From: Sphingomonas kaistensis | GTDB taxonomy: Bacteria; Pseudomonadota; Alphaproteobacteria; Sphingomonadales; Sphingomonadaceae | Reading direction: 5' to 3' | Assembly: GCF_036884275.1 (NCBI RefSeq) | Contig: NZ_CP145607.1 | Span: 1,971,001-2,035,000, forward strand | Length of the DNA: 64,000 bases | Shown here: positions 36,666-45,884 of the stretch, one piece after another | Layout of the letters: each line of letters begins with the position of its first letter | Position numbering within the stretch: position 1 is the stretch's first letter | Position numbers and translations under genes: made by a program | The notes under the pieces: model-generated | Database searches by the model: none | Told to the model about the DNA's origin: nothing | The model's input: the letters and a program-made list of their open reading frames with translations, nothing else

Positions 36666-37538
36666 GTGAGCTTCGACGACCGCGACGGCTGGATCTGGTT
36701 CGATGGCAAGCTGGTGCCGTGGCGCGAAGCCAACGTCCACGTCCTGACCCACGCCCTCCACTACGCGTCCAGCGTGTTCGAGGGCCAGCGCGCTTACGGC
36801 GGCAAGATTTTCCGCCTGTCCGACCACAGCACGCGCCTGCGCCGCTCGGCCGAATTGATCGGTTTCGAACTGCCGTGGAGCGTCGCCGAGATCGATGCCG
36901 CCTGCGAGGAAGTGCTCAAGGCCAACAATCTCACCGACGCCTATATGCGCCCGGTCGCCTGGCGCGGATCGGAAAGCATGGGCGTCAATCCGGTCGGGAC
37001 CAAGCCGCACCTCGCCATCGCCGCCTGGAACTGGGGCAAATATTATCCGCCCGAGAAAGCCGCCAAGGGCATCCGTCTCGACCTCGCCGAATGGCGCCGT
37101 CCCGCGCCCTATACCGCGCCGACGCAGAGCAAGGCGGCGGGCCTCTACATGATCGCCAGCATGTCCAAGGCCAAGGCCGACGCCGGCGGCTTCGACGACG
37201 CGCTGATGATGGACTGGCGCGGCCAAGTGGCCGAAGCGACCGGCGCCAACGCCTTTTTCATTCGCGACGGCGTGATCCACACGCCGACGCCCGACTGCTT
37301 CCTCAACGGCCTCACTCGCCAGACCCTGATCGACCTCGCCCAGCGCCGCGGGATCGAGGTGCAGGAGCGCGCGATCTGGCCGGAGGAGCTGGAAAGCTTT
37401 GAAAGCTTCTTCCTTACCGGCTCGGCTGCGGAGGTGACCTTTGTCCAGTCGGCTGGCCCGTGGCGGTTCGAGATCGGTGCGCTCCAGCAGCAGCTGGCGA
37501 AGGATTACGACGATCTGGTGAACGGCCGCCTCGACTAG
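36666..37538 (+). CDS. ilvE: Branched-chain amino acid aminotransferase
   Basis: 290 residues from GTG 36666 with a GAAGGGAAAG ribosome site. PLP fold type IV enzyme that transfers amino groups between glutamate and leucine, isoleucine or valine. Features are HALHYASSVFEGQRAY, the PLP lysine K156 in QSKAAGLYM, and VAEATGANAFFIRDG with the phosphate-binding part of the pocket. Adjacent to proC, it may share its regulation. Confidence 0.94.
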   Translation: MSFDDRDGWIWFDGKLVPWREANVHVLTHALHYASSVFEGQRAYGGKIFRLSDHSTRLRRSAELIGFELPWSVAEIDAACEEVLKANNLTDAYMRPVAWRGSESMGVNPVGTKPHLAIAAWNWGKYYPPEKAAKGIRLDLAEWRRPAPYTAPTQSKAAGLYMIASMSKAKADAGGFDDALMMDWRGQVAEATGANAFFIRDGVIHTPTPDCFLNGLTRQTLIDLAQRRGIEVQERAIWPEELESFESFFLTGSAAEVTFVQSAGPWRFEIGALQQQLAKDYDDLVNGRLD

Positions 37539-37594
37539 GCGCTTGCCGTCCTTCTTCGCCTCGCTAGAACCGCTGGCGATGGGGAGTTTCGAGT

Positions 37595-39187
37595 ATGGCC
37601 ACTGCCATAGGTTCAGCGGGTGAATATGTCGTAGATCCGAAGCGCGATCGGCTGGTGATTACCGCCAGCGCGCTCGGGACCGTCTTCGAATGGTATGACT
37701 TCTTCGTCTACGGCATCCTCGCCGCGCTGCTCGGCCGCTTGTTCTTCCCCGCCGACAACCCCACCGCGGCCACCCTCGCCAGCCTCGCCGCCTTTGGCGC
37801 CGGCTTCGGGGTTCGGCCGCTGGGCGCCCTCCTGTTCGGCTGGTTCGGTGACCGCGTCGGCCGCAAATACACCTTTCTCATCACCATCACCCTGATGGGC
37901 GGCGCCACCGCTGCGATTGGCTTCCTGCCGACGTATGCCAGCGCCGGCCTGCTCGCCCCCACGCTACTGGTCGGCCTCCGCCTGCTCCAGGGCCTGGCGC
38001 TCGGCGGGGAATATGGCGGCGCGGCGATCTACGTCGCCGAGCACGCCCCGCCCGGCAAGCGCGGCCAGTATACCAGCTGGATCCAGGTCAGCGTCGTCGG
38101 CGGCTTTCTCCTCAGCCTCGTCATGGTACTCGCCTGCCGCGCCGCGCTGACTCCGGAAGAATTCGACGCCTGGGGCTGGCGGATCCCGTTCCTCGCCAGC
38201 ATCATCATGCTCGCCATCTCGCTCTACATCCGGATGAAACTGAACGAGAGCCCGGTGTTCAAGGCAATGAAGGAAGCCGGCACCACCAGCCGCAACCCGT
38301 TCAAGGACAGCCTGACCTATCCCGGCAACATCAAGCGCGTGCTGGTCGCCCTGTTCGGCGTCGCGGCGGGCCTGACGGTCATCTACTACACCAGCCAGTT
38401 CGGCACGCTCTACTTCCTGCAAGGCACCGCCCGCGTCGGCGAGACCGAGGCCTTGCTCTACATGGCCGCCGGCGCCTCGCTCGCCGCGCCGCTGTACGTC
38501 GGCTTCGGCGCGCTATCGGATCGGGTCGGCCGCAAGAAGATCCTGCTGATCGGCTACGGCCTGACGCTGATCCTGCTTTTCCCGCTATTTCATCTGATGG
38601 CGAACGGCGCCAACCCCGCACTTGCCCGCGCGACCGCCGCCAACCCGGTGACGCTGGAACTGCCGGCGAATTGCGACTTCAACGTCTTCGCCTCCAAGCA
38701 TACGACGCCTTGCGCGCAGGCACTGAACTATCTGTCCAAGCGCGGCGTCAGCTATTCCAAGGCCGAGACCGGAGCGGTCGCGCTGCGTGTCGGTGACAAA
38801 CGGATCGAAGGCTTCGACCAAGCCACCTACACCACCACACTCGCCGCCGCCGGCTATCCCGACAAAGCCGATCCGGCCGAGAAGCGCCCGTGGATGATCA
38901 TCCTCGCGGTCGCGGTAATGGTCGCCCTGTCGGCGATGACCTATGGGCAGGTCGCCGCGATCCTGGTCGAGATGTTCCCGGCCCGCATCCGCTACACGTC
39001 GATGAGCGTGCCTTATCACATCGGCTCAGGCTATTTCGGCGGATTTCTGCCGCTGATCAGCCAGTATATCGTGGTCCGCACAGGCGACGCCTACGCTGGC
39101 CTGTGGTACACGATCGCGGTGGTGGGGATGGCGTTCGTGGTCAGCGCGATCTGGCTTCCGGAGACCCACAAGAAAGTCCTCGACTAG
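37595..39187 (+). CDS. MFS metabolite transporter, MHS family, with inserted domain
   Basis: 530 residues. The start ASALGTVFEWYDFFVYG and the loop GWFGDRVGRKYTFLITI belong to the metabolite:H+ symporter family (KgtP, ShiA, ProP). LQGLALGGEYGGAAIYVAEH lies in helix 5. Between helices 8 and 9 an insert of about 75 residues (around residues 340-415) contains two cysteines (in LPANCDF and TTPCAQA) and is predicted periplasmic, absent from E. coli members. Substrate unknown; proline-betaine and dicarboxylates are known family substrates. Confidence 0.88.
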   Translation: MATAIGSAGEYVVDPKRDRLVITASALGTVFEWYDFFVYGILAALLGRLFFPADNPTAATLASLAAFGAGFGVRPLGALLFGWFGDRVGRKYTFLITITLMGGATAAIGFLPTYASAGLLAPTLLVGLRLLQGLALGGEYGGAAIYVAEHAPPGKRGQYTSWIQVSVVGGFLLSLVMVLACRAALTPEEFDAWGWRIPFLASIIMLAISLYIRMKLNESPVFKAMKEAGTTSRNPFKDSLTYPGNIKRVLVALFGVAAGLTVIYYTSQFGTLYFLQGTARVGETEALLYMAAGASLAAPLYVGFGALSDRVGRKKILLIGYGLTLILLFPLFHLMANGANPALARATAANPVTLELPANCDFNVFASKHTTPCAQALNYLSKRGVSYSKAETGAVALRVGDKRIEGFDQATYTTTLAAAGYPDKADPAEKRPWMIILAVAVMVALSAMTYGQVAAILVEMFPARIRYTSMSVPYHIGSGYFGGFLPLISQYIVVRTGDAYAGLWYTIAVVGMAFVVSAIWLPETHKKVLD

Positions 39188-39244
39188 CCAAGTGACGGGG
39201 AGGCTTCCCGAGCGGTTTTCATCCGCTATAAGCCCCCCGCGCAC

Positions 39245-39319
39245 TGGGGCGTCGCCAAGCGGTAAGGCACCGGTTTTTGGTACCGGCATGCGCAGGTTCG
39301 AATCCTGCCGCCCCAGCCA
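39245..39319 (+). tRNA. tRNA-Gln (anticodon TTG)
   Basis: 75 bases including an encoded CCA. Acceptor TGGGGCG pairs with CGCCCCA; the anticodon arm is CCGGT-TTTTGGT-ACCGG with anticodon TTG; the T arm is GCAGG-TTCGAAT-CCTGC. All arms close. It lies between the MHS transporter and clpX. Confidence 0.96.
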
Positions 39320-39486
39320 GCACCTCCGTCCGGCCCTTGCCGGACCGTGGCACGGAAGCCATATCTCCTCCACATCCTCACCTGAGCAACGCAACGCGTT
39401 AAGCCTTCTGAGAGTTTGTATCCGGCAAATAAGCGGGCTAGGCTGCCCGTCCGGGCGCTTCGGCGTCTGGCGACACAAGGACGATT

Positions 39487-40755
39487 ATGACCAAGCTTTC
39501 CGGTGGCGACGGCAAGAGCACGCTTTACTGCAGCTTCTGCGGCAAGTCGCAGCACGAGGTGCGCAAGCTCATCGCCGGGCCGACCGTTTTCATCTGCGAT
39601 GAATGCGTCGAACTGTGCAACGACATCATCCGCGAGGAATCCAAGTCCGCGCTGGTGAAGACCCGTGACGGCGTTCCGACGCCGGCGGAGATCTGCAAGG
39701 TGCTCGACGATTATGTGATCGGGCAGAACCGCGCCAAGCGCGTCCTGTCGGTCGCCGTCCACAACCATTACAAGCGCTTGAACCACGGGGCCAAGAGCGG
39801 CACCGAGGTCGAGCTCGCCAAGTCGAACATTCTGCTGATCGGGCCGACCGGCTGCGGCAAGACCCTGCTCGCGCAGACGCTGGCCCGCATTCTCGACGTG
39901 CCCTTCACCATGGCCGACGCGACCACGCTGACCGAAGCGGGCTATGTCGGCGAGGATGTCGAGAACATCATCCTGAAGCTGCTGCAGGCCTCCGACTACA
40001 ATGTCGAAAAGGCGCAGCGCGGGATCGTCTACATCGACGAAATCGACAAGATCAGCCGCAAGTCGGACAATCCCTCGATTACCCGCGACGTGTCGGGCGA
40101 GGGCGTGCAGCAGGCGCTCTTGAAGCTGATGGAGGGCACTACCGCGTCCGTTCCGCCGCAGGGTGGCCGCAAGCATCCGCAGCAGGAGTTCCTGCAGGTC
40201 GACACGACCAACATCCTGTTCATCTGTGGCGGCGCGTTCGCCGGCCTAGAAAAGATCATCGGCGACCGTCTGCAGGGCAAGTCGATCGGTTTCGGCGCGC
40301 ATGTCGCCGGCCCGGACGAGCGCAAGACCGGCCAGGTGCTCAAGCACACCGAGCCCGAGGATCTGATGAAGTTCGGCCTCATCCCCGAATTCATCGGCCG
40401 TATGCCGGTGATCGCCACGCTCGAGGACCTCGACGAGGCGGCGCTGGTCAAGATCCTGGTCGAGCCGAAGAATGCACTGGTTAAGCAATACGCCAAGCTG
40501 TTCGACATGGAGGAAGTCGATCTCGTCTTCTCCGACGACGCACTGAACGCGGTCGCCCGCAAGGCGATCGAGCGCAAGACCGGGGCCCGCGGGCTTCGCT
40601 CAATCCTCGAGGCGATCCTGCTCGACACCATGTTCGATCTCCCCGGCATGGACGGGGTCGAAAAGGTCCACGTCGACAAGGACGTGGTGGCCGGCAGCAA
40701 GGAACCGGTCCGCGTCTACGCCAATCGCGACAAGGCGGACGACGCCGCCGCCTGA
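39487..40755 (+). CDS. clpX: ATP-dependent Clp protease ATP-binding subunit ClpX
   Basis: 422 residues. N-terminal C4 zinc domain ([23 protein letters not shown]), Walker [13 protein letters not shown] (about 119-130), Walker [10 protein letters not shown], pore motif GYVGEDVE and the IGF loop that contacts ClpP (KSIGFGAHV). It unfolds substrates for ClpP. Normally clpP precedes it; here tRNA-Gln and an MFS gene do, so clpP must be elsewhere. Two terminator-like hairpins follow. Confidence 0.97.
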   Translation: MTKLSGGDGKSTLYCSFCGKSQHEVRKLIAGPTVFICDECVELCNDIIREESKSALVKTRDGVPTPAEICKVLDDYVIGQNRAKRVLSVAVHNHYKRLNHGAKSGTEVELAKSNILLIGPTGCGKTLLAQTLARILDVPFTMADATTLTEAGYVGEDVENIILKLLQASDYNVEKAQRGIVYIDEIDKISRKSDNPSITRDVSGEGVQQALLKLMEGTTASVPPQGGRKHPQQEFLQVDTTNILFICGGAFAGLEKIIGDRLQGKSIGFGAHVAGPDERKTGQVLKHTEPEDLMKFGLIPEFIGRMPVIATLEDLDEAALVKILVEPKNALVKQYAKLFDMEEVDLVFSDDALNAVARKAIERKTGARGLRSILEAILLDTMFDLPGMDGVEKVHVDKDVVAGSKEPVRVYANRDKADDAAA

Positions 40756-40765
40756 TTCATTGAGG

Positions 40766-40802
40766 GCGGGCAGGGGTGCCGGTTGCACTTCTGCCCGCTT
40801 TT
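40766..40802 (+). terminator. Intrinsic terminator after clpX
   Basis: Stem GCGGGCAG (40766-40773) pairs with CTGCCCGC (40791-40798) and is followed by TTTT. The loop is 17 bases. Located 11 bases after the clpX stop. Confidence 0.75.
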
Positions 40803-40862
40803 GGCTAAGCGCCGCTTTGTCCCAGTGACACACCATCGATGAGCGCCCTGCGGGGTACGCTG

Positions 40863-40891
40863 GCCGGCGAGGTTTCGCCCGCCGGCGTTTT
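40863..40891 (+). terminator. Second hairpin with T run upstream of ffh
   Basis: GCCGGCG (40863-40869) pairs with CGCCGGC (40880-40886) and is followed by GTTTT. It could be a second terminator or an element in the ffh leader; the loop is GC-rich. Weaker evidence than the hairpin at 40766. Confidence 0.45.
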
Positions 40892-40926
40892 ACCGCTTTG
40901 CGCGTTTCGATACCGGAGTTGAGTTG

Positions 40927-42384
40927 ATGTTCGAGACCCTGAGCGACCGCCTTGGCGGCGTGTTCGACAAGCTTCGCGGCCGCGGCGCCCTCACCGAGGA
41001 CGACGTGCGCGGCGCGATGCGCGAAGTGCGGGTAGCCCTGCTCGAAGCCGATGTTGCGCTGCCGGTCGCGCGCGATGTCGTCGAGACCATCACCGCCCGC
41101 GCGGTGGGCCAGGAAGTGCTTCGCTCGGTTACGCCGGGTCAGCAGGTCGTCAAGATCGTCAACGACGCGCTGGTCGAAATGCTCGGCGCCGACAGCAGCG
41201 AGCTCGACCTCGCCGTCGCGCCGCCCGCCATCATCATGATGGTCGGGCTCCAGGGCTCGGGCAAGACCACTTCCACCGCCAAACTCGCCAAGCGGCTTGC
41301 GACCAAGGATCGCAAGAAGGTCCTGATGGCCTCGCTCGACGTCGCCCGTCCGGCGGCGCAGGAGCAGCTGGCGGTGCTCGGCCGCCAAGCGAACGTCGAC
41401 ACGCTTCCGATCGTGCCCGGCCAGTCGCCGGTCGATATCGCCAAGCGCGCGGTCCAGTCGGCCAAGCTCCAGGGTTATGACGTTCTGCTGCTGGACACCG
41501 CGGGCCGTCTCCATGTCGACGATAGCCTGATGGGCGAGATGAAGGCGGTGGCCGAGGTCAGCCGCCCGGCCGAGACCCTGCTGGTGGTCGACAGCCTGAC
41601 CGGCCAGGATGCGGTCAACGTCGCCAAGGGCTTCTCCGACCAGATCGACCTCACTGGCGTGATCCTGACCCGGATGGACGGCGACGCCCGCGGCGGTGCG
41701 GCGCTTTCGATGCGCGCGGTCACCGGAAAGCCGATCAAGTTCTCCGGCACGGGCGAGGGTCTCGACGCAATCGAGCCCTTCCACCCCAGCCGCGTCGCCG
41801 GCCGCATCCTTGGCATGGGCGACGTCGTCAGCCTGGTCGAGCGCGCGGCGGAAACCATCAAGGTCGAGGACGCCGAAAAGCTTGCGGCCAAGATGGCCAA
41901 GGGCAAGTTCGACCTCGACGACCTCCGCATGCAGCTCGACCAGATGAAGCGCATGGGAGGCCTTGGCGCGCTGGCCGGCATGATGCCGGGCATGAAGGGC
42001 ATGAAGGGCGCCATGGAAAAAGCGCAGGACACCAAGGCGCTGGTCCATCTCGAAGCCATGCTGTCCTCGATGACCGCGACCGAGCGGGCCAAGCCCGGCC
42101 TGATCAATGCCAAGCGCAAGATCCGCATCGCCAAGGGCAGCGGCCGAACCGTCCAGGAAGTGAACAAGCTCCTGAAGATGCACCAGGAAATGGAAGGCGC
42201 GATGAAGCGCCTCAAGAAGATGGGTGGTTTCGGAAAGCTGGCCGCGATGTTCGGTAAGGGCGGCATGGAGGGCGCGATGGGAGGGCTCCTGCCCGGTGCC
42301 GGAGCGCCCGGTCTGCCTGGTCTTCCCGGCGGTTCCAATCCGTTCGGCCTACCCCCGGGCGGCAACAAATTCGGTAAGAAGTAA
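40927..42384 (+). CDS. ffh: Signal recognition particle protein Ffh
   Basis: 485 residues from ATG 40927; the preceding TTG is in the same frame. NG domain with GTPase P-loop GLQGSGKTTSTAKLA (about 104-118), DVARPAAQEQL, LLDTAGRLH and TRMDGDARGGAALS. The C-terminal M domain is methionine-rich (AGMMPGMKGMKGAMEKAQ) and binds SRP RNA and signal peptides; it ends in a Gly/Pro-rich tail. Followed by rpsP and rimM on the same strand. Confidence 0.97.
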   Translation: MFETLSDRLGGVFDKLRGRGALTEDDVRGAMREVRVALLEADVALPVARDVVETITARAVGQEVLRSVTPGQQVVKIVNDALVEMLGADSSELDLAVAPPAIIMMVGLQGSGKTTSTAKLAKRLATKDRKKVLMASLDVARPAAQEQLAVLGRQANVDTLPIVPGQSPVDIAKRAVQSAKLQGYDVLLLDTAGRLHVDDSLMGEMKAVAEVSRPAETLLVVDSLTGQDAVNVAKGFSDQIDLTGVILTRMDGDARGGAALSMRAVTGKPIKFSGTGEGLDAIEPFHPSRVAGRILGMGDVVSLVERAAETIKVEDAEKLAAKMAKGKFDLDDLRMQLDQMKRMGGLGALAGMMPGMKGMKGAMEKAQDTKALVHLEAMLSSMTATERAKPGLINAKRKIRIAKGSGRTVQEVNKLLKMHQEMEGAMKRLKKMGGFGKLAAMFGKGGMEGAMGGLLPGAGAPGLPGLPGGSNPFGLPPGGNKFGKK

Positions 42385-42411
42385 CAGACACTTAAAAGAA
42401 GGATTGAACAA

Positions 42412-42921
42412 ATGGCAGTAGCAATTCGCCTGGCTCGTGGCGGCTCCAAGAAGCGTCCCTATTACCGCGTCGTCGTGGCCGACAGCCGCAATTCGCGCGA
42501 TGGCCGCTTCATCGAAAAGGTCGGCACCTACAACCCGCTGCTGGCGAAGGATTCGCCCGAGCGCATCAAGCTCGACCATGACCGCATCAGCCACTGGCTG
42601 AGCGTCGGCGCGCAGCCGACCGACCGCGTCGCCCGCTTCCTTGATGCCGCTGGCCTCAAGGAGCGCACCGCTCGCAACAACCCGAACAAGGGCAAGCCGG
42701 GCGAAAAGGCCACCGAGCGCGCTGAAGAGCGCGCGACCAAGGCCGCTGAAGCTGCCGAGGCTGCCGCCGCCGCCGCTGCCGCGCCGGCCGAAGAGCCCGC
42801 CGCTGAGGAAGCGCCGGCCGCCGACGCTCCGGCCGAAGAGGTCAGCGCCCCGACCCAGCCGGAGCCGGCTGAAGGCAGCAATGACGCCGCTCCGGCCGAA
42901 GGCGCCGAAAAGGCCGAATAA
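42412..42921 (+). CDS. rpsP: 30S ribosomal protein S16 with C-terminal extension
   Basis: 169 residues, about twice the length of E. coli S16 (82). Residues 1-85 hold the S16 fold ([51 protein letters not shown]). Residues 90-169 are an Ala/Glu/Pro-rich low-complexity tail ending in EGAEKAE. Such tails occur in alphaproteobacteria. It begins the rpsP-rimM pair, which in most bacteria continues with trmD-rplS. Confidence 0.96.
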   Translation: MAVAIRLARGGSKKRPYYRVVVADSRNSRDGRFIEKVGTYNPLLAKDSPERIKLDHDRISHWLSVGAQPTDRVARFLDAAGLKERTARNNPNKGKPGEKATERAEERATKAAEAAEAAAAAAAAPAEEPAAEEAPAADAPAEEVSAPTQPEPAEGSNDAAPAEGAEKAE

Positions 42922-42977
42922 GCTGGTGCAGGTCGGCTTCGCTTAACGTCTTGGGTGAAGCCGACTTGGCTATGTGA

Positions 42978-43460
42978 ATGACTACGCGCATCACCCTTGC
43001 CGCAATCTCCGGCGCCCACGGCGTCCGGGGCGAAGTGCGCCTCAAGCTCTTCGCCGACGATCTGAAGGCGTTGAAAGCGCACGACTTGGTGCTGGTGAAC
43101 GGCACCCCGCGCCGGCTGCTCAGCGCTGGCGGCACGACCAAAAGCCCGATTGCCCGCCTCGAAGGGATCGCCGACCGCTCCGCCGCCGAAGCGCTTCGCG
43201 GCACCCTGATCGAGGTCGAACGTGACGCCTTGCCGCCACTCGAAGAGGGCGAATATTACCACTCAGACCTCATCGGTCTCCCCTGCGTCGACCAGGATGG
43301 CGGGGCGATCGGCACGGTGTCGGCGGTGGAAAACTTCGGGGCAGGGGACCTCCTCGAAGTCGAGCTGTCCAGCGGCAAGAAGTCACTGATCCCCTACAAG
43401 CCGGGCATCGCCGATCTCACCGACGGGCGCATCGTCCTCGACCCGGTCTTCCTCGCCTGA
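42978..43460 (+). CDS. rimM: Ribosome maturation factor RimM
   Basis: 160 residues from ATG 42978. The N-terminal beta-barrel begins ITLAAISGAHGVRGEVRLKL and the C-terminal PRC barrel contains EGEYYHSDLIGLPCVD and GAGDLLEVELSSGKKSLIPY. RimM binds S19 and helps 30S head assembly. It is downstream of rpsP by 56 bases, but trmD and rplS are absent and chemotaxis genes follow. Confidence 0.95.
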   Translation: MTTRITLAAISGAHGVRGEVRLKLFADDLKALKAHDLVLVNGTPRRLLSAGGTTKSPIARLEGIADRSAAEALRGTLIEVERDALPPLEEGEYYHSDLIGLPCVDQDGGAIGTVSAVENFGAGDLLEVELSSGKKSLIPYKPGIADLTDGRIVLDPVFLA

Positions 43461-43535
43461 CGAATTGCCGCCACTAACGGCCCCTTAACCCTCGCCGTCT
43501 AACCCCGTCGTCTGTCACCGACGCAAAGTGGGGCC

Positions 43536-45884
43536 ATGGACGACCTGATTGCCGATTTCGTCTCCGAATGCCGGGACATGCTGGAAAGCCTGGGCGGAGA
43601 GATCGTCGCCTGGGAAGCGGCGCCGCAAGACCGCGCCCGCCTCGATAGCATCTTCCGCTTCGTCCACACCGTGAAGGGCAATTGCGGGTTTTTCGACTTT
43701 CCGCGCCTCGAAGCGCTTAGTCACGCGGCCGAGGACGCCCTCGCCGACGTCCGCGCCGGTCGCCGCCAGCCCGATCCCGCCCTGGTCAGCGGCGTTCTCG
43801 CCGTGATCGATCGCATCGGCGAAATGGTGGAAGTGATCGCCGCCGGCTCGCCTCTACCTGAGGGAAGCGACGATGATCTTATCGAAGCACTGAAGCCGGG
43901 CGCCGAACAGACCGCGCCGGCGGCTCCCGTGCCGGCCACGACCGCCGTGTCGCAAGGCCAGGCCGCCCCGCGCACCATCCGTCTGTCGGTCGACCTCCTC
44001 GACCGCATGATGAGCGGCGTGTCGGATCTCGTACTCGCCCGCAACGAACTTGCCCGGCGCCTGCGCGACACCAGCACCGACGTCGCGGTTGCCAGCGCGT
44101 TCGAGCGGATGAGCGGCATCATCGCCGACATGCGCGACGCCATCACCCGCACCCGCATGCAGCGCATCGAAAGCCTGTTCGTCGGCTTGCCGCGCATGGT
44201 TCGCGATCTCTCGGCCGAGCTTGGCCGTCAGGTCCTGGTCGATATCGACGGCGGTGACGTCGAACTCGATCGTGAGATGATCGAGATGATCCGCGATCCC
44301 CTGACACACATCGTCCGCAACGCAGTTGATCACGGCATCGAAACCCCGGCCGAACGCCTTAAGGCCGGCAAGCGCGAGATTGGTCTGCTGAGTGTATCGG
44401 CCCGCCAATCGGGCAACCAGATTCTGATCGACATCGTCGACGACGGCCGCGGTATCGATGGCGAGCGGCTGGTCGACAAGGCGATTTCCGCCGGCATTCT
44501 CGACCGTGTCGAAGCCGCCCGCCTTGGCCCCAAAGAGCGGCTGCAATTGATCTTCGAGGCCGGTTTATCGACCGCCAAAGCGGTGACCAGCATTTCCGGG
44601 CGCGGGGTCGGCATGGATGTCGTCCGCTCCAACGTCGAACGCATCGGCGGGGTGGTCGAGGTCGATTCGACGCCGGGACAGGGGACCCGGATGACGCTCC
44701 GCGTGCCGCTGACCCTGACCATCATCCCCGCGCTCACCGTGTCGATCGGGGCGCAGCATTTCGCCATTCCCCGCGTCGCGATCGAAGAGATCGTCCGGGC
44801 CAGCGGCGACAGCGTCGAATTGTCGGAAGTCGGCGGGGCCGGCCTGGTCACCATTCGAGGCCGCCGAGTGCCTCAAATCGTGCTCGCAGATCTGCTCGGC
44901 CTCGACAGCGGCCTGCCCGACGAAGAGCGCACGTTGATCGTGCTCAAGCCCGCCGGCGGCGACGTCTACGCCCTGTCCGTCGACCGCGTCCACGATCACG
45001 AGGAACTGGTGGTGAAGCCGGCCGCTCCGGCGGTCATGGCGACCGGCCTCTATGCCGGCACGACGCTCGCCGACGACGGTTCACCTATTCTCCTGTTTGA
45101 TCCTGCGGGGCTCGCCCGGGTCGGCGGCGTGCGCTTCGAAGCGCAGGAACGCAGCGTTCGCCTGCTCGATGACGTCGCTCCGAATGAGGCGAGCGAAGCG
45201 GCGACTCCGGTGCTGTTGTTCCGCGACTGCATGGCGGCGCGCCGCGCAATCCGCCTCGGCATCGTCGATCGCATCGAAGAAGTGTCTGGAAGCGCCATCT
45301 CGCTTTCCGCGGGGCGCGTTCGGGTCCAGCTCGGCCAGGACATCATTCCCTTGGAAGGCCTCGACCGGCTTCCCGCGCCCGACAGCAAGATCAAGCTGTT
45401 CCGCCTGAGCGACGGCCAGTCGCAGCTAGGCCTTGCCTTCAGCGACGTGCTCGACCTCGACGCCATCGCAGACCAGATCATTCCCGCCGAAGCACCGGGC
45501 ATGATCGAGGGCGTGACCCTGGTGGCGGGCGAGCCGGCCGAGCTGATCGACGCGCACTGGCTGTTCGCAAGCGCCGCGCGCCCCGTCGCCGAGCCGAGCT
45601 CCTCAACGCCGGTCTGCCGGCTCGACCTCGACGACCCGTGGGTCCGCAACATGCTTCGCCCCATTGTCGAGGCCGCCGGATACCGCGTCATCACGTTCGA
45701 CACGGAGGCGGAGGCAGATCTCGCGATTGCGTCGGCCGGGGCCGATGTCGGCCATACCGCGCGCCGAACCTTGTTCCTCAGCGCCGACGCAGACGGCGCG
45801 GCCAACGAAAACCATCTCTACCGCTATGATCGTGCCGGGCTGCTCGTCGCCCTGCGCGAGGCTGCAGCCGGAAAGAACGGGTAA
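43536..45884 (+). CDS. cheA: Chemotaxis histidine kinase CheA with extra C-terminal domains
   Basis: 782 residues. Hpt domain with His44 in FVHTVKGNCGFF; no obvious P2 domain (only a short Ala/Pro linker at about 118-145). Dimerisation and HATPase domain with HIVRNAVDHGIE (N box, about 258), DDGRGID (about 302) and GRGVGMDVV (about 355). A CheW-like domain follows, then a second CheW-like domain (about 535-690), and from about 696 a degenerate receiver-like stretch (WVRNMLRPIVEAAGYRV). It autophosphorylates in response to receptors and passes phosphate to CheY/CheB. First gene of cheA-W-Y-B-R. Confidence 0.93.
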   Translation: MDDLIADFVSECRDMLESLGGEIVAWEAAPQDRARLDSIFRFVHTVKGNCGFFDFPRLEALSHAAEDALADVRAGRRQPDPALVSGVLAVIDRIGEMVEVIAAGSPLPEGSDDDLIEALKPGAEQTAPAAPVPATTAVSQGQAAPRTIRLSVDLLDRMMSGVSDLVLARNELARRLRDTSTDVAVASAFERMSGIIADMRDAITRTRMQRIESLFVGLPRMVRDLSAELGRQVLVDIDGGDVELDREMIEMIRDPLTHIVRNAVDHGIETPAERLKAGKREIGLLSVSARQSGNQILIDIVDDGRGIDGERLVDKAISAGILDRVEAARLGPKERLQLIFEAGLSTAKAVTSISGRGVGMDVVRSNVERIGGVVEVDSTPGQGTRMTLRVPLTLTIIPALTVSIGAQHFAIPRVAIEEIVRASGDSVELSEVGGAGLVTIRGRRVPQIVLADLLGLDSGLPDEERTLIVLKPAGGDVYALSVDRVHDHEELVVKPAAPAVMATGLYAGTTLADDGSPILLFDPAGLARVGGVRFEAQERSVRLLDDVAPNEASEAATPVLLFRDCMAARRAIRLGIVDRIEEVSGSAISLSAGRVRVQLGQDIIPLEGLDRLPAPDSKIKLFRLSDGQSQLGLAFSDVLDLDAIADQIIPAEAPGMIEGVTLVAGEPAELIDAHWLFASAARPVAEPSSSTPVCRLDLDDPWVRNMLRPIVEAAGYRVITFDTEAEADLAIASAGADVGHTARRTLFLSADADGAANENHLYRYDRAGLLVALREAAAGKNG

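Noticed and set aside
39192-39602. A 136-codon frame covering tRNA-Gln and the start of clpX
   Set aside because: It runs through the tRNA and into the clpX gene in another frame; not a real gene.
43461-43535. CtrA binding site (TTAA-N7-TTAA) before cheA
   Set aside because: Half sites (TTAACC) occur but the required spacing to a second TTAA is not present there or before cheY.
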